DNA from: a virus
DNA: 48,760 nucleotides
IMG/VR virus record: IMGVR_UViG_3300037840_000235
Span: 1 to 48,760 of that record
Strand: one strand, 5' to 3'
Numbering within the stretch: the stretch's first letter is position 1; the number at the start of each line of letters is the position of its first letter. The translations under genes and the position numbers were made by a program. Shown here one piece after another: positions 32,212 to 39,085 of the stretch. The notes under the pieces are model-generated. The model was not told the origin of the DNA, did no database searches, and was given only the letters and a program-made list of their open reading frames with translations.

Positions 32212-32820
32212 ATGACAGCAAAGGAAGCTTTGGAGCGGTATGCAGTAGATAGGGATTTGGGCAGGGCGAACCTGCGCGGGGCGGACCTGAGCGGGGCGGA
32301 CCTGAGCGGGGCGGACTTGCACTGGGCGGACTTGCACTGGGCGGACCTTCGCGGGGCGAACCTGAGCGAGGCGAACTTGCGCGGGGCGAACCTGAGCGAG
32401 GCGAACTTGCGCGGGGCGGACCTGAGCGGGGCGGACTTGCGCAGGGCGGACCTTCGCGGGGCGAACCTGAGCGAGGCGAACTTGCGCGAGGCGAACTTAC
32501 GCGGGGCGGACCTGAGCGGGGCGGACCTGAGCGGGGCGAACTTGCGCAGGGCGGACTTGCGCGGGGCGAACTTGCGCGAGGCGGACCTTCGCGGGGCGAA
32601 ACAGCGCATCGTGCAAATATCGGCAACTCGCCATCAGATCATAGCTATTGATGACGAGGTGAGGATAGGGTGTAGGCGGCAGCGGTTAGGGTGGTGGGTT
32701 GACAATTACCAAGAGGTCGGGAAGGAGGAGGGGTACAGCGAGGCCGAGGTTGAGTTGTATGGGGGGCTGCTGAAGGCGTTGGTGAGTGGCAAATCAAAAG
32801 AGAAGGAGGAGGCGCAATGA
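32212..32820 (+). CDS. Pentapeptide-repeat protein
   Basis: 202 residues, ATG 32212, nine bases after GGAGG. Residues 15-129 are 23 consecutive pentapeptides of the A(D/N)LxxA type (NLRGA, DLSGA, DLHWA, NLSEA, DLRRA), predicted to form a right-handed quadrilateral beta helix about six coils long. The C-terminal 73 residues are not repeats; they contain RHQIIAID-DEVRIGC and WWVDNYQEVGKEEGYSEAEV, a tail I recall from phage pentapeptide proteins. Known members (Qnr, MfpA) mimic DNA and bind gyrase, but most phage members have no known target. The repeats are nearly identical at DNA level. Confidence 0.85.
   Translation: MTAKEALERYAVDRDLGRANLRGADLSGADLSGADLHWADLHWADLRGANLSEANLRGANLSEANLRGADLSGADLRRADLRGANLSEANLREANLRGADLSGADLSGANLRRADLRGANLREADLRGAKQRIVQISATRHQIIAIDDEVRIGCRRQRLGWWVDNYQEVGKEEGYSEAEVELYGGLLKALVSGKSKEKEEAQ
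32254..32598 (+). repeat. 15-bp tandem repeat array encoding pentapeptides
   Basis: Twenty-three 15-base units of the form GCGGGGCGGACCTGA and variants. They differ mainly by GAC/AAC (Asp/Asn) and CTGAGC/TTGCGC choices. The uniformity implies recent expansion or recombination, and copy number could vary between relatives. Confidence 0.85.
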
Positions 32821-33029
32821 GCAAAAAACATTTTATCGCGCTAGCTAACACAATTAAAGAGGTGCGAGCGGACGATGGTGCCACCCCCTTCACTGACTAC
32901 CAGATTGAGATGCTAGCGAACTTTTGCAAGGCACAGAATCCGCATTTCTGCCGCGAGCGGTTCATCGGCTATATCAATGGCGAGTGCGGGCCGAATGGCG
33001 GAGCGGTAAAAAAGGCTAAGGCCGCCTAA
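32817..33029 (+). CDS. Small conserved phage protein (70 residues)
   Basis: ATG 32817 overlapping the upstream TGA (ATGA). The product (MSKKHFIALANTIKEVRADD, IEMLANFCKAQNPHFCRERF) matches the layout of a common short phage protein: MSxKHFxxLAxxI..., a helix ending in L-A-x-F, then N-P-x-F-x-x-x-R-F. It may be DNA-binding or a host modulator; its function is not known to me. Two Cys. Confidence 0.7.
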   Translation: MSKKHFIALANTIKEVRADDGATPFTDYQIEMLANFCKAQNPHFCRERFIGYINGECGPNGGAVKKAKAA

Positions 33030-33040
33030 CAAGTTTGTGG

Positions 33041-33094
33041 GCCGGGTGACCTTGGCAACCTACCATAGTAGGAGCGACCGGGAAGAGTACCGGC
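33041..33094 (+). ncRNA. Intergenic hairpin cluster
   Basis: In the 98-base gap before 33128, CCTAC-CATA-GTAGG forms a perfect 5-bp hairpin (33059-33072). CCGG-n8-CCGG (33078-33093) makes a second, or alternatively GCCGG (33041-33045) closes the region with CCGGC (33090-33094). The gap begins TAACAAGTT, as does the one at 39079. The role could be terminator or RNA processing site; no U-tract follows. Confidence 0.35.
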
Positions 33095-33127
33095 TGGCTA
33101 CAGCGGAGAGCAGAGGAGGGTGTGGCG

Positions 33128-33307
33128 ATGACTACAAATGAAGAGTTGGAGCAATGGCAGAGGCAGGGGTTGAAGCGGTTGCTGGATGCGCTAGCGGACC
33201 ACCCGCGCATTGAGGCCGAGCTGACAGTGATGGAGCTTACAGTGATGAGGGAGCAGGGCGAGGGCGGGGCGGTCAGCTACATACCCTATAATGGAAAGGT
33301 GAACTAA
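33128..33307 (+). CDS. Small charged early protein (59 residues)
   Basis: ATG 33128, eight bases after GAGGAGGG. A GTG two codons earlier is too near the ribosome site. Sequence MTTNEELEQWQRQGLKRLLD, ADHPRIEAELTVMELTVMRE: helical, acidic, with a short duplicated ELTVM unit. No motif. Located between the hairpin cluster and the lipoprotein gene. Confidence 0.55.
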   Translation: MTTNEELEQWQRQGLKRLLDALADHPRIEAELTVMELTVMREQGEGGAVSYIPYNGKVN

Positions 33308-33333
33308 CTTCAAATCACAAAGGAGTATCGACA

Positions 33334-33492
33334 ATGCGAGTTTTGAGCATGAGTAGGTTGGTTGTGTTGGTGGTGGTAGTGGCGGTGATGTTGGGGTGCG
33401 GGTCAGTGGCTCAGTACCACCCCTCAATCCCAGGTATTTCCGCGCCCGCGATACCGGCGGCCCCAATGCCTGTTAAACCACGGCGCAAATAA
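33334..33492 (+). CDS. Small lipoprotein (52 residues)
   Basis: ATG 33334 to TAA 33492, with AAAGGAG eight bases upstream. A basic n-region (MRVLSMSR) is followed by a hydrophobic stretch (LVVLVVVVAVML) and lipobox M-L-G-C at Cys22. The mature part is short, Pro/Ala-rich, and ends KPRRK. Signal peptidase II processing and outer- or inner-membrane anchoring are expected. Such early phage lipoproteins can block superinfection by binding a receptor (for example T5 Llp), while late ones act as o-spanins. Its position in the early strand far from the lysis genes favours exclusion, as inference. Confidence 0.65.
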   Translation: MRVLSMSRLVVLVVVVAVMLGCGSVAQYHPSIPGISAPAIPAAPMPVKPRRK

Positions 33493-33577
33493 CCGTTGAC
33501 TTTACCTATCAGGCAGGGTAACTATGGCTGGTCGGCAGTAGCAGGGAACGTAAATTACAAACAAGGAGGCGGTACCG

Positions 33578-34564
33578 ATGGCAGACGAAAGTAAGCAGCA
33601 ACTATTGATGCGCTGGGAGTACCAGTGCAAGCAGTTAGCAGCGTTTATCAAAGCGGGCAACCACCCTATGGTTGACGCGACGCGGGGCAGGGTCAACGCG
33701 ATTGCGAATCAGGCTGAGGAGGCTAAGGTGAAGCTGACGAGGCCCGAGGCGGTGAAGGGGGCTGAGTTAGCGGTGAGCGACCCGGTGTTTGAGGGGTTAG
33801 AGGGGTTGATGGATGAACCGGCGGAGACGGTGGGCGAGCCGTTCATTGCTCAAACCACGGCGGCGGCGGCGGTGCAAGCGGCGGAACCACCAGCCCCCTC
33901 GATCCCGCGACGGGCGCGTAAAAAGGCTGAGCAACCATTGGCAGAGGCGACTGCGCAGCCCGCAGCGCCAGCCGAAGCGCCGCAAGCAGCAAACCCTGAG
34001 CCTCTCTTAGGTTCGCCTCATGCAGCGGAGGATGTCAAACTGTGCGCCCACGGTTGCGGTGTACCAATCAAGGCGCATCAAACCTTTGCCCAGGGCCACG
34101 CTAGCAAATACCACTCGCTGATACGGCAGGTTGAGACAGGGCAGCTCAAAGCGGCGGAGTTGCCCGCTCAGATGCGCGATGACCTGAAATGGGGACCGGA
34201 CGGCCTAGCAACCAACCCGCTGATTGAGATCAGGCGGAATGTGGGAGGAGGCCGCAAACCAAGTCCGCGCTCTACCAATGGTGCCGCGTCAACTAACCCA
34301 GCCATAGACCCAACCCCTAACCCGGCACCGATGTCAATCGCTGAGCGCTTGGCCTACCACCAAGCCGAAATCGCCAAGCTCACCCCTGTGCACGAAGCGA
34401 TGCAACGGGAACTCAGCCAACTACACGCGAAGTATGAGAAGGTTTTGGCGAGTGGCGGACCTAAGCGTACGCGCCGCTCTCGCCGCAAGCCCACGGCCAA
34501 CCCCGGAACATTGGCCCAACCAGCGGCTGCCCCTCCCGTAGCCGCTCCCGCTAAACTGGCTTAA
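33578..34564 (+). CDS. Early protein with CxxxC-GH zinc motif and coiled coil
   Basis: 328 residues, ATG 33578 after GGAGG. Residues 1-60 are helical. Residues 90-150 are Ala/Pro-rich linker. Residues about 155-190 contain C-A-H-G-C-G-x8-F-A-Q-G-H-A-S-K-Y-H, like the Cys4/Cys-His knuckle (CxxxCxxxFxxGHDxK) used by several phage and actinobacterial DNA-binding proteins. Residues 250-290 are coiled coil (AYHQAEIAKLTPVHEAMQRE) and the tail is Arg/Pro/Ala-rich (PKRTRRSRRKP). Possibly a nucleic-acid-binding host modulator. Last gene of the early strand. Confidence 0.6.
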   Translation: MADESKQQLLMRWEYQCKQLAAFIKAGNHPMVDATRGRVNAIANQAEEAKVKLTRPEAVKGAELAVSDPVFEGLEGLMDEPAETVGEPFIAQTTAAAAVQAAEPPAPSIPRRARKKAEQPLAEATAQPAAPAEAPQAANPEPLLGSPHAAEDVKLCAHGCGVPIKAHQTFAQGHASKYHSLIRQVETGQLKAAELPAQMRDDLKWGPDGLATNPLIEIRRNVGGGRKPSPRSTNGAASTNPAIDPTPNPAPMSIAERLAYHQAEIAKLTPVHEAMQRELSQLHAKYEKVLASGGPKRTRRSRRKPTANPGTLAQPAAAPPVAAPAKLA

Positions 34565-34636
34565 TACCCAGCCCACCTAACCTGAGCGGGCGACTGCTGG
34601 CGCGGTTGCCCGCTCCCTCCCTTCCCCAAAAACTCT

Positions 34637-34761
34637 CAGAAGCAACAATACCGGAACCGGACACAGCCTCTTTCTGCCCGATACGTAGAAGCAGGTATCC
34701 TCGTGTGTGTAAGTGTATATATATATATAGGATGTGTGTGGTTCCGGTAGAGATGCTTCTG
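34637..34761. promoter_or_regulatory. Long imperfect palindrome with (TA)7 tract between convergent genes
   Basis: CAGAAGCA (34637-34644) pairs with TGCTTCTG (34754-34761), and ACCGGAACC (34650-34658) with GGTTCCGGT (34740-34748). ACACA (34661-34665) can pair with TGTGT (34733-34737). Between them TATCC/GGAT flank a TA tract (34716-34729). The arms are perfect, and internal loops are matched in size (5 and 5). It lies between convergent transcription units, so it may be a bidirectional terminator. The AT tract could also serve as an unwinding element of a replication origin. Confidence 0.5.
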
Positions 34762-34763
34762 GC

Positions 34764-35945
34764 TCAAACCGCCTGCCCAAAAGCTTCCTGATAGAGCTTG
34801 ATGAACGATTCTGACAGTTGCAGAATATCCTCGCGCACCTGATTGTCGAGGATTCCAATGGCGCGAAGCTCGGCAACCTGCCAAGCTACGCTCTGTTGGA
34901 TGAGGCCGGTATAGGTTGTTATCTCATAGAGCGAACACTTAGCCCCGGCAGATAGGGCTTCGATGATCATCCACCGGACTTCGGGCACACTGTCCCTAGC
35001 CATACGGGCAGCCAAGGCTAAGTCTGAATCGTCAGCCACCCTACCGGCCAAGTCGGCGCTGGCTGTGACTACCAGATGCATGGCGTTAACGAGGCGGGTA
35101 GGTAGCTCGGGCGGCGAAACCTCAGCAATGGTTCGGCGGTCAGCGTCGGGGCGCACCACGTGGCGGCGGGCGTGCGCAACCACCTCAGCCATTGCTAACA
35201 GGCGCTCGTAGTATTGCTCGGGCATTGAGGCGGCGGACGTGGCGCTGGCCCCGGCGACCAAGGCTTGGCTAAGGTCGCGGAGGCCCTTGTTTATTTCTTG
35301 GCGGTGCTCGGACTGCTTGACCATAGCGCGGCCCGCCGGGCGCATCGGCGGGACAATCAGGCGGACATTGACAAAGCGCTCACCCAGGTCGCGGTTGACC
35401 GACCAAGCCCGCTCAATTACCGGGGTACATGCCGCGACTATGGTTAGGCGGCCACACCATGATTGTGACCCGCTTTCGCCTGTCTCTTTGTTCCACCGCC
35501 CATCATAGATACGGCGTAGCTGGCCCGCAATCGCTTTGCGGTCGTCCTCCCTTTTAGATAAGAAGGTGGTGAAGTCAGAGAAGAGGAGCATGGCGTTGGA
35601 GCCGAGGCGGTTGAGGAGGGAGCGGGATTTGAGTTTGGCGGAGAGGAAGGTTGAGGGGGTGAGGTCGTCTAGACATTCGGAGTTTGGGAAGCTGGTTAGA
35701 GCTTCGATGTGCAGGGCGGTTTTGGATGAGCCGGGCGGCCCTACTATGAACAGCCATACCGGTAGCTGGTGCTGGTATAGGGAGGTTTGCCCAACCGCCA
35801 GGGCGATGCGCAGGGCTTCTAGATCGGGGGCGTAAAACCATTTGTCCGCGAAGGCGCATAGGTTGTTCCAAGCTTGTTGTTGGGGAGTGATGGTTGGTTC
35901 ACGGCGGGTAATGTCGGCGTACCTATCCGTAGGTTGCGATTGCAT
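34764..35945 (-). CDS. P-loop (AAA+-type) ATPase with C-terminal winged helix
   Basis: 393 residues, ATG 35945 with GGAGGG six bases before it. Walker A GPPGSSKT is at about 69-76. A Walker B-like strand AMLLFSDFTTFLSKREDDRK is near 118-137. LTIVAACTPVIERAW (about 165) is sensor-1-like, and DLGERFVNVRL (about 184) fits an arginine-finger region. Residues 330-390 look like a winged helix (LYEITTYTGLIQQSVAWQVA). Related proteins in plasmids and phages act in replication initiation or as helicase-type motors. It is the only minus-strand gene between two plus-strand operons and has its own promoter and structured leader. The exact family is not fixed. Confidence 0.65.
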   Translation of the reverse strand: MQSQPTDRYADITRREPTITPQQQAWNNLCAFADKWFYAPDLEALRIALAVGQTSLYQHQLPVWLFIVGPPGSSKTALHIEALTSFPNSECLDDLTPSTFLSAKLKSRSLLNRLGSNAMLLFSDFTTFLSKREDDRKAIAGQLRRIYDGRWNKETGESGSQSWCGRLTIVAACTPVIERAWSVNRDLGERFVNVRLIVPPMRPAGRAMVKQSEHRQEINKGLRDLSQALVAGASATSAASMPEQYYERLLAMAEVVAHARRHVVRPDADRRTIAEVSPPELPTRLVNAMHLVVTASADLAGRVADDSDLALAARMARDSVPEVRWMIIEALSAGAKCSLYEITTYTGLIQQSVAWQVAELRAIGILDNQVREDILQLSESFIKLYQEAFGQAV

Positions 35946-35951
35946 CAGCGA

Positions 35952-36017
35952 CCCTCCACATCAAAGAGAGTACCGGGAAGGTTGATGTGGGGAGCTGGGA
36001 ACTCCCACCTTCCCGGT
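35952..36017 (-). promoter_or_regulatory. Leader with two mutually exclusive hairpins next to the ATPase ribosome site
   Basis: On the minus-strand RNA, ACCGGGAAGGT (36017-36007) can pair with ACCTTCCCGGT (35982-35972), 11 bp. Alternatively CCACATCAA (35990-35982) can pair with TTGATGTGG (35964-35956), 9 bp. The two share base 35982 and interleave, so both cannot form fully. The second hairpin ends in the GG that begins the GGAGGG ribosome site (35957-35952), and further C-G/T-G pairs could cover the site. This is the layout of a translational switch; alternatively the repeats may be DNA operators. Confidence 0.5.
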
Positions 36018-36053
36018 TTAATCCTAGCTTCCGGTTGGCCGACCGGCCCAAAC

Positions 36054-36082
36054 ACTGTATAGCAAAGGGTTTGAGAGGTCAA
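36054..36082 (-). promoter_or_regulatory. Candidate promoter for the ATPase gene
   Basis: Read on the minus strand: TTGACC at 36082-36077, a 17-base spacer, and TACAGT at 36059-36054 (5/6 and 4/6 matches to sigma70 boxes). The predicted start near 36047 leaves a leader of about 100 bases that contains the competing hairpins. A second TTGACC lies 18 bases upstream of the first (forward ggtcaa near 36097-36102). Confidence 0.5.
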
Positions 36083-36115
36083 TGAAAAAAGTTTGCGGTC
36101 AATAGCAGATTCCCC

Positions 36116-36144
36116 TTGACAACTTTTAGGGTCGCGGGTAAAGT
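36116..36144 (+). promoter_or_regulatory. Strong sigma70-like promoter of the replication operon (leaderless)
   Basis: TTGACA (36116-36121, 6/6) and TAAAGT (36139-36144, 4/6) with exactly 17 bases between. The -10 ends seven bases before ATG 36152, so the transcript would begin at or just before the start codon. It is divergent from the ATPase promoter 34 bases away. Confidence 0.65.
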
Positions 36145-36151
36145 CACACGT

Positions 36152-36355
36152 ATGTCACGGCCTCCAATATACACTGACGGGTTGACAAAGCAGCGCAGGT
36201 GGCAGTTGAAGAAGGCGGCGCAGGGGCTGTGCATCACCTGTGGCAGGGCGGCTAACGGGTCCAAGCTACACTGTAAGAAGCATCAGGAAGCTTTCAACCG
36301 GAATAAGCGCGACTACTATCACCGGCAGAAGAGTATGGAAGGGATGGAGGAATGA
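36152..36355 (+). CDS. Small Cys/His zinc-finger-like protein opening the replication operon
   Basis: 67 residues from ATG 36152; an upstream in-frame ATG at 36116 would lie inside the -35 box. Basic N-terminus (MSRPPIYTDGLTKQRRWQLK), then a single knuckle CITCGRAANGSKLHCKKH (about 29-46), then a basic helix (EAFNRNKRDYYHRQK). This is a common layout of short phage DNA-binding proteins. It lacks the HNH catalytic triad. Its stop overlaps the helicase ATG (ATGA), so it is coupled to the helicase. Confidence 0.65.
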   Translation: MSRPPIYTDGLTKQRRWQLKKAAQGLCITCGRAANGSKLHCKKHQEAFNRNKRDYYHRQKSMEGMEE

Positions 36356-37971
36356 GTAAGCCGTCTGACTATGGGCTGCCCGTTAGCTTTGACCCTTGGC
36401 GGCCTAACCAGGAAGAGGCGATGTGGCGGGCGCTCGCTGATCCTCACCGTTTTGTGTGTTTGTGTGCTCCGACAGGGTTTGGCAAGTCTCTCCCAGTCGT
36501 TGCGCTGCACAAAGTGTCAGGGTTGCGGACGCTGATACTTACATCCACGAAGGGGCAGCAGGACCAGTATGTGCGGGCGTTTGAAGAAGCTGGGTTGGCG
36601 GATATTCGCGGGATGGCTAACTACGAATGTCTGCTGGAGCGGGATAGTGTGCAGGTGGTGAGGGGGCAGGTCGCCAAATACACAAGCTGCGAAGATGGGC
36701 CGTGCATGAGCGGGGGCCACTGCCGCCTAAGAGAGCGTGGCTGCCTATACTTTGACGCGGCGGAGCAGGCTAAGGCGGCGCGGCTGGTAGTCAGCAACTA
36801 CGCCTATTGGCTGGCTGATGGGCGAAGAGAGGAAGGGTTGGGCCGGTTTGAGCTGATAGTGATGGATGAGGCCCACGACGCACCGGAGCAGCTAGCTAAG
36901 TTTTTGCGGGTTGAGTTGACAAGGCAGGAGATCGAAGGCGTGCTAGGTTGTGACTGGCCCGGCAGCGGTAGCTTAGACGCGTGGCAACCCTGGGCACAGC
37001 GGATGTCCTATCAGGTTGAAGCTGAGCTAGGCGACTACCAAGATAAGCGCTCGCTGACAGCTTCGGAGCGGCGTTATGTGAAAGGCCTTCGCGAGCTTCA
37101 CCGAAAGTTGACAGCACTGAGCAGCATAAAGGGTGAGTGGGTGACGGAGACGGTAGGTGATGCGAAGGTGTTTGACCCGGTTTCACCCGCCGCTTATGGT
37201 TCGCTGCTTTATCAGGGGTGCCCCAAAGTGGTTTTGGTGGGAGCCACGGTGAGAGAGAAGACCGCCGCATTGCTTGGTGCTAACCCCATCGACATCGGCC
37301 TCCATGAGTATCCATCGTCCTTTGATGTGCGCAGGCGGCCTATCTATCACATCCCCGTTCCCTATGGCGGGGGCACCGTCCGCCTGAACTACAAAGCTAG
37401 CGACGAGGAGCTGAGGGCGGTGTGGCGGGCGATGGATAGGTTTATCGAGCCAAGGTTTCAGACGCGCAAGGGGATCATCCACACAGTGAGTTATAAGCGC
37501 CGCGACCAGATTTTTCAGGGGAGCGAGTTCGCCTCCGCGATGCAGGCCCATGACTCGCGCAATTTGGCGTGGGCGATTGAGCGGTTCAAAGCCGCTCCGC
37601 CCCCGGCCATATTACCCTCGCCATCGATTAGCACAGGCATTGACCTGCCTGACGACCAGTGCCGGTGGATACTCATCCCCAAGCTGCCGTACCCGGATAC
37701 GCGCTCGGCGGTGATGCAGGCCAGGGTGAGGGCTGACCCTGAGCTAGCGCCGTATATGGTGGCCCAAGAATTGCAGCAGATGACTGGGAGGGGGAATCGG
37801 CATGTGGGGGATTGGTGCGAGTGCGCCATATTTGATGATTTGTTCCGGTGGTTCATCAGCCGACACTACAGGTTGTTTGCGAGGTGGTGGGTGGAAGCGC
37901 TGGTGAGGTTGAAGCCAGGGGTGCAGCCAGCGCCGCTGGAGGTTGAGGAGGTGCCAAGTGTACGACGATGA
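36352..37971 (+). CDS. XPD/DinG-like SF2 DNA helicase with Fe-S cluster
   Basis: 539 residues, ATG 36352. RPNQEEAM at 17-24 is the Q-motif. Walker A APTGFGKS is 39-46. A Cys-rich insert follows NYEC (Cys93, 113, 118, 124, 131) and ends GCLYFDAAEQAKAARLVVSN, the hallmark 4Fe-4S domain of XPD/DinG/Rad3 helicases. Walker B DEAH is 172-175. The C-terminal half has helicase motifs IV-VI ending QQMTGRGNRH (arginine motif VI). Predicted 5'-3' DNA unwinding. Shorter than bacterial DinG, with a reduced arch domain. Second gene of the replication operon. Confidence 0.85.
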   Translation: MSKPSDYGLPVSFDPWRPNQEEAMWRALADPHRFVCLCAPTGFGKSLPVVALHKVSGLRTLILTSTKGQQDQYVRAFEEAGLADIRGMANYECLLERDSVQVVRGQVAKYTSCEDGPCMSGGHCRLRERGCLYFDAAEQAKAARLVVSNYAYWLADGRREEGLGRFELIVMDEAHDAPEQLAKFLRVELTRQEIEGVLGCDWPGSGSLDAWQPWAQRMSYQVEAELGDYQDKRSLTASERRYVKGLRELHRKLTALSSIKGEWVTETVGDAKVFDPVSPAAYGSLLYQGCPKVVLVGATVREKTAALLGANPIDIGLHEYPSSFDVRRRPIYHIPVPYGGGTVRLNYKASDEELRAVWRAMDRFIEPRFQTRKGIIHTVSYKRRDQIFQGSEFASAMQAHDSRNLAWAIERFKAAPPPAILPSPSISTGIDLPDDQCRWILIPKLPYPDTRSAVMQARVRADPELAPYMVAQELQQMTGRGNRHVGDWCECAIFDDLFRWFISRHYRLFARWWVEALVRLKPGVQPAPLEVEEVPSVRR

Positions 37972-38113
37972 TGTGGTTGAGCGGGTGCGGCAGTGGTACA
38001 CAGACAGAGACATGGATTTGCAACTGCTTAAGGGGATCGGGGTCGGGGTGTTGGTTGGGATGGTGCTGGGCACCGCTGTCTGCTCGATACTCTTAGCGAT
38101 CAAGCTTGGTTAG
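37958..38113 (+). CDS. Small membrane protein overlapping the helicase end
   Basis: 51 residues, GTG 37958 to TAG 38113, starting 14 bases before the helicase stop. GGAGG lies six bases upstream of the GTG, inside the helicase gene. The N-terminal 27 residues are acidic/polar helix (MYDDDVVERVRQWYTDRDMD), followed by one membrane span (IGVGVLVGMVLGTAVCSILL) and a short KLG tail. Anchoring of replication proteins is a possibility, but the role is unknown. Confidence 0.6.
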   Translation: MYDDDVVERVRQWYTDRDMDLQLLKGIGVGVLVGMVLGTAVCSILLAIKLG

Positions 38114-38170
38114 ACCTGCCAAGGCCGCCGTAAGGGTTGGTGGTAGGCAGCGGATAGTGAGGAGGCGAAT

Positions 38171-39079
38171 ATGGCAATTACGAAGCAGCAGCCAGCAGCG
38201 GCGGCGCAGGGTCAGGCGCTCCATGTGAGCATGGACCCTGAGACTTTCGGCGCTGGTGGATTGCTAGATGACGTGGATGTGACTATCAGCGATATAGCGT
38301 GGGTAGTGTGGGCGTATCCGAGCGGGCCGACAGCGGGGCAGCAGGCTCCGTTTTTGCAGGTTGAGTTTTTGCCGCCGGATGGGAAGGAGCACGTGGAGAG
38401 TTTGAAGGCTGATAGCTTGGAGTTTTTTCAGCCGAGCGCGGATGGCGAGTGGTTGGATATGGTGATTGACCCGGCTACGGGTGCGGCGAAGAAAGGGAAG
38501 CTGCCAGGGCAGTCCAACGCGGGCATCTTCCTGACCTCCCTAGTGACTGCGGCGAGCGGAATGCACGCGGGGGCGGGCGACGAGATGAGGAATCTGTTAG
38601 GGGCGAAACCGATCTCCGCGCTCAAAGGTTTGCAATGCCATATTCACCGGGAGATCATGAAGCGGACGGGGAAGCCGCTGCCGGGCCAGGAGGGGAAGGA
38701 TAATAAGGTGTTGGTGGTTGACAAAATCCACGTGTTGCCGAATGGGACGGCGGCGGCAGGAGTGGCGGCGAAGGCGGCGGGGCCAAGAAGGGCGGCTACC
38801 GCTGCTCAAGCGCCTGCCCAAGCGCCCGCCGTAGCGGTCACCCAAATCACTCCTCCCTCCTCTGACGCCGCGCAAGCGACGGCGGAGCTGGTGTTTGTGA
38901 TTGTGGCGTCGGCTGGCCCTGGCGGAGTCGCCAAGAAGGATTTGCCTAAAAAGATGTATGACATGGTGCCGGTCAAAGACGCCGCGTATGGGGAGATGGT
39001 GCGGTTGGCCTACCTTGATGAATTTTTGAAGGGTGTGGCGGGCGTCAAGTACGAGGGCGGCGTGCTGACCCTAGCCTAA
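38171..39079 (+). CDS. Replication-operon protein, possibly single-stranded DNA-binding
   Basis: 302 residues, ATG 38171 after GAGGAGG. Residues 15-175 are beta-rich (DVDVTISDIAWVVWAYPSG, FLQVEFLPPDGKEHVESLK) and include GAKPISALKGLQCHIHREIM, which could be an OB-like domain. An Ala/Pro/Gln linker (about 195-240) leads to a C-terminal helical domain resembling a winged helix (ELVFVIVASAGPGGVAKKDL, PKKMYDMVPVKDAAYGEMVR). The same order (this protein, PD-(D/E)XK nuclease, Sak4-like ATPase, PolA) is common in phages, in which this position often holds an SSB-like protein. No diagnostic motif. Confidence 0.5.
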   Translation: MAITKQQPAAAAQGQALHVSMDPETFGAGGLLDDVDVTISDIAWVVWAYPSGPTAGQQAPFLQVEFLPPDGKEHVESLKADSLEFFQPSADGEWLDMVIDPATGAAKKGKLPGQSNAGIFLTSLVTAASGMHAGAGDEMRNLLGAKPISALKGLQCHIHREIMKRTGKPLPGQEGKDNKVLVVDKIHVLPNGTAAAGVAAKAAGPRRAATAAQAPAQAPAVAVTQITPPSSDAAQATAELVFVIVASAGPGGVAKKDLPKKMYDMVPVKDAAYGEMVRLAYLDEFLKGVAGVKYEGGVLTLA

Positions 39080-39085
39080 CAAGTT

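Noticed and set aside
32254-32598. CRISPR array or minisatellite
   Set aside because: The 15-base periodicity is coding: each unit gives one pentapeptide in a continuous frame, with no spacers.
33496-33530. Promoter before the 328-residue gene (TTGACT plus TAACTA, 17-base spacer)
   Set aside because: The -10 match is only two of six bases; kept out of the feature list.
36152-36355. HNH endonuclease
   Set aside because: Only one Cys/His knuckle is present, without the His-Asn-His core.
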